From the NCBI GenBank assembly GCA_023264075.1, contig JALQTG010000202.1, forward strand, positions 1 to 14,215: DNA of 14,215 nucleotides. Direction: 5' to 3'. Every line of letters begins with the position of its first letter. Position 1 is the stretch's first letter. Made by a program: the position numbers and the translations under genes. This stretch comes from Crocinitomicaceae bacterium (GTDB taxonomy: Bacteria > Bacteroidota > Bacteroidia > Flavobacteriales_D > Crocinitomicaceae). Shown here in pieces: positions 13,130 through 14,215 of this stretch. Below the pieces are notes generated by a model. That model did not search any database. It saw nothing but the letters and a program-made list of their open reading frames with translations, and was not told the DNA's origin.

Positions 13130-14215
13130 TTATTCAACAACGATGATAAAGTTGGTTTTTTTCCCTTTTCCAAGTAGGATAAATTTATCGTTGATTAAAT
13201 CCGAATGGGCCAGGGTATAATCTTCTCCAACTTTTTCTTTATTCACACTAATGGCATTGCTTTGAAGATCTCTTCGAGCTTCACCATTAGAGGAAAGGAA
13301 ATTTGTTTTTCCGGCAAGCGCATCGATGATCCCAAGTCCTGAATCAATATCTGTTCTTGAAATAATAGCTTGCTGAACCCCATCAAATATTTCCATGAAC
13401 TGTCGTTCATTTAATTTTTTTAAGTCCTCACTAGTGGACTTTCCAAAAAGTATTGCCGATGCTGTTATGGCATTATCAAGTTCTTCCTGTGAATGTACCA
13501 TCACCGTTAATTCCTCCGCCAATCGCTTTTGAAGGTATCGCATATGTGGCTCGCTTTGATGCTCAGCAATCAGCCGTTCAATTTCTTCTTGTGAGATAAA
13601 AGTAAAGATTTTTATATATTTCTCTGCGTCTTCGTCCGAAGTGTTCAACCAGTATTGGTAAAATTTATACGGAGATGTTTTTTCTGGATCTAACCATACA
13701 TTTCCACCTTCTGATTTTCCAAACTTAGTTCCGTCCGCTTTGGTGATTAACGGACAAGTTAGCGCGTAAGCCTTCCCTCCAACAATTCTGCGAATTAATT
13801 CTGTTCCAGTGGTGATGTTACCCCATTGATCTGAACCCCCCATTTGGAGTGTGCAATCATGTTGTTTGAAAAGATGCAAAAAATCATACCCCTGAACGAG
13901 TTGGTAAGAGAATTCCGTATAGGACATACCTTCACTTTCTTCACCAGCTATTCGTTTTTTTACTGAATCTTTCGCCATCATGTAATTGACAGTGATGTGC
14001 TTCCCTACATCGCGAATAAAGCCTAAAAAAGAAAATTCTTTCATCCAGTCATAGTTGTTCACCAAAACAGCGGCATTGGCGGCATTGGTTTCAAAGTCTA
14101 GAAACTTGGACAACTGATGTTTAATGCAATCTTGATTATGTTGTAACGTGGCTTCATCGAGCAAGTTTCTCTCCGAAGATTTACCGGATGGGTCTCCAAT
14201 CATTCCTGTAGCACC
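13130..14215 (-). CDS. tyrS: Tyrosyl-tRNA synthetase, N-terminus cut by window edge
   Basis: 361 residues of a class I synthetase that charges tRNA-Tyr, open at the window edge. The true start and the HIGH motif lie beyond position 14215. The visible part begins GATGMIGDPSGKSSERN, a conserved TyrS segment. It continues with tyrosine-site elements YQLVQGYDFLHLF and QMGGSDQWGNITTGTELIRR, and the KMSKS-equivalent KFGKS is encoded at 13712-13726. The last 60 or so residues form the S4-like RNA-binding domain (LQSNAISVNKEKVGEDYTL, then GKGKKTNFIIVVE). The C-terminus is complete, ending in TAA at 13130. About 70 residues are missing if the protein has the usual length near 430. An in-frame ATG at 14201-14203 is not the start, because conserved residues precede it. 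Confidence 0.96.
   Translation of the reverse strand, partial: GATGMIGDPSGKSSERNLLDEATLQHNQDCIKHQLSKFLDFETNAANAAVLVNNYDWMKEFSFLGFIRDVGKHITVNYMMAKDSVKKRIAGEESEGMSYTEFSYQLVQGYDFLHLFKQHDCTLQMGGSDQWGNITTGTELIRRIVGGKAYALTCPLITKADGTKFGKSEGGNVWLDPEKTSPYKFYQYWLNTSDEDAEKYIKIFTFISQEEIERLIAEHQSEPHMRYLQKRLAEELTVMVHSQEELDNAITASAILFGKSTSEDLKKLNERQFMEIFDGVQQAIISRTDIDSGLGIIDALAGKTNFLSSNGEARRDLQSNAISVNKEKVGEDYTLAHSDLINDKFILLGKGKKTNFIIVVE

Overview
This is an ordinary stretch of chromosome from a bacterium of the Bacteroidota, most likely Flavobacteriales and possibly near Fluviicola/Crocinitomicaceae. The lineage is inferred from AT-rich DNA, TAnnTTTG-type -7 promoter elements, few clear Shine-Dalgarno sites, a carotenoid cluster with a CrtYcd-type lycopene cyclase, and Bacteroidota-style MerR, M23 and short Ppx/GppA proteins. 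I see no phage, insertion sequence, CRISPR array, rRNA or tRNA gene.

Layout. (1) 25-1482, minus strand: a membrane-anchored M23 peptidase followed by a MerR-type regulator. (2) 1590-5520, plus strand, divergent from the M23 gene: alaS, then a family-4-like glycosyltransferase one base after its stop. (3) 5586-7815, plus strand: a secreted single-domain rhodanese, then three tightly packed carotenoid genes (CruF-like hydratase, CrtZ-like hydroxylase, CrtYcd-type lycopene cyclase). A large hairpin separates these from the convergent gene fumC. (4) 7877-9274, minus strand: fumC, divergent from a 51-residue membrane protein (9346-9501). (5) 9502-9899: a non-coding gap with a terminator, a phased CACAAAG repeat element and a 10-bp-stem hairpin. 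(6) 9900-11886, minus strand: a Bacteroidota-type hypothetical protein overlapping a secreted M28 metallopeptidase that appears to start at TTG. (7) 12069-12941, plus strand: a short Ppx/GppA-family protein whose leader holds a terminator-like nested hairpin. (8) 13130-14215, minus strand: tyrS, cut by the window edge before its N-terminal HIGH region.

How the genes work together. The carotenoid genes act late in pigment synthesis: cyclising lycopene ends, hydroxylating a beta ring, and hydrating an open psi end. Together they predict a hydroxylated monocyclic or mixed-end carotenoid. The early enzymes, phytoene synthase (CrtB) and phytoene desaturase (CrtI), are not in the window. The other genes are housekeeping: two aminoacyl-tRNA synthetases, a TCA-cycle enzyme, cell-wall and secreted peptidases, and phosphate or nucleotide metabolism. 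I found no convincing new defence or mobile system. The points most worth a second look are the intergenic RNA-like structures, the small membrane protein and the make-up of the carotenoid cluster.
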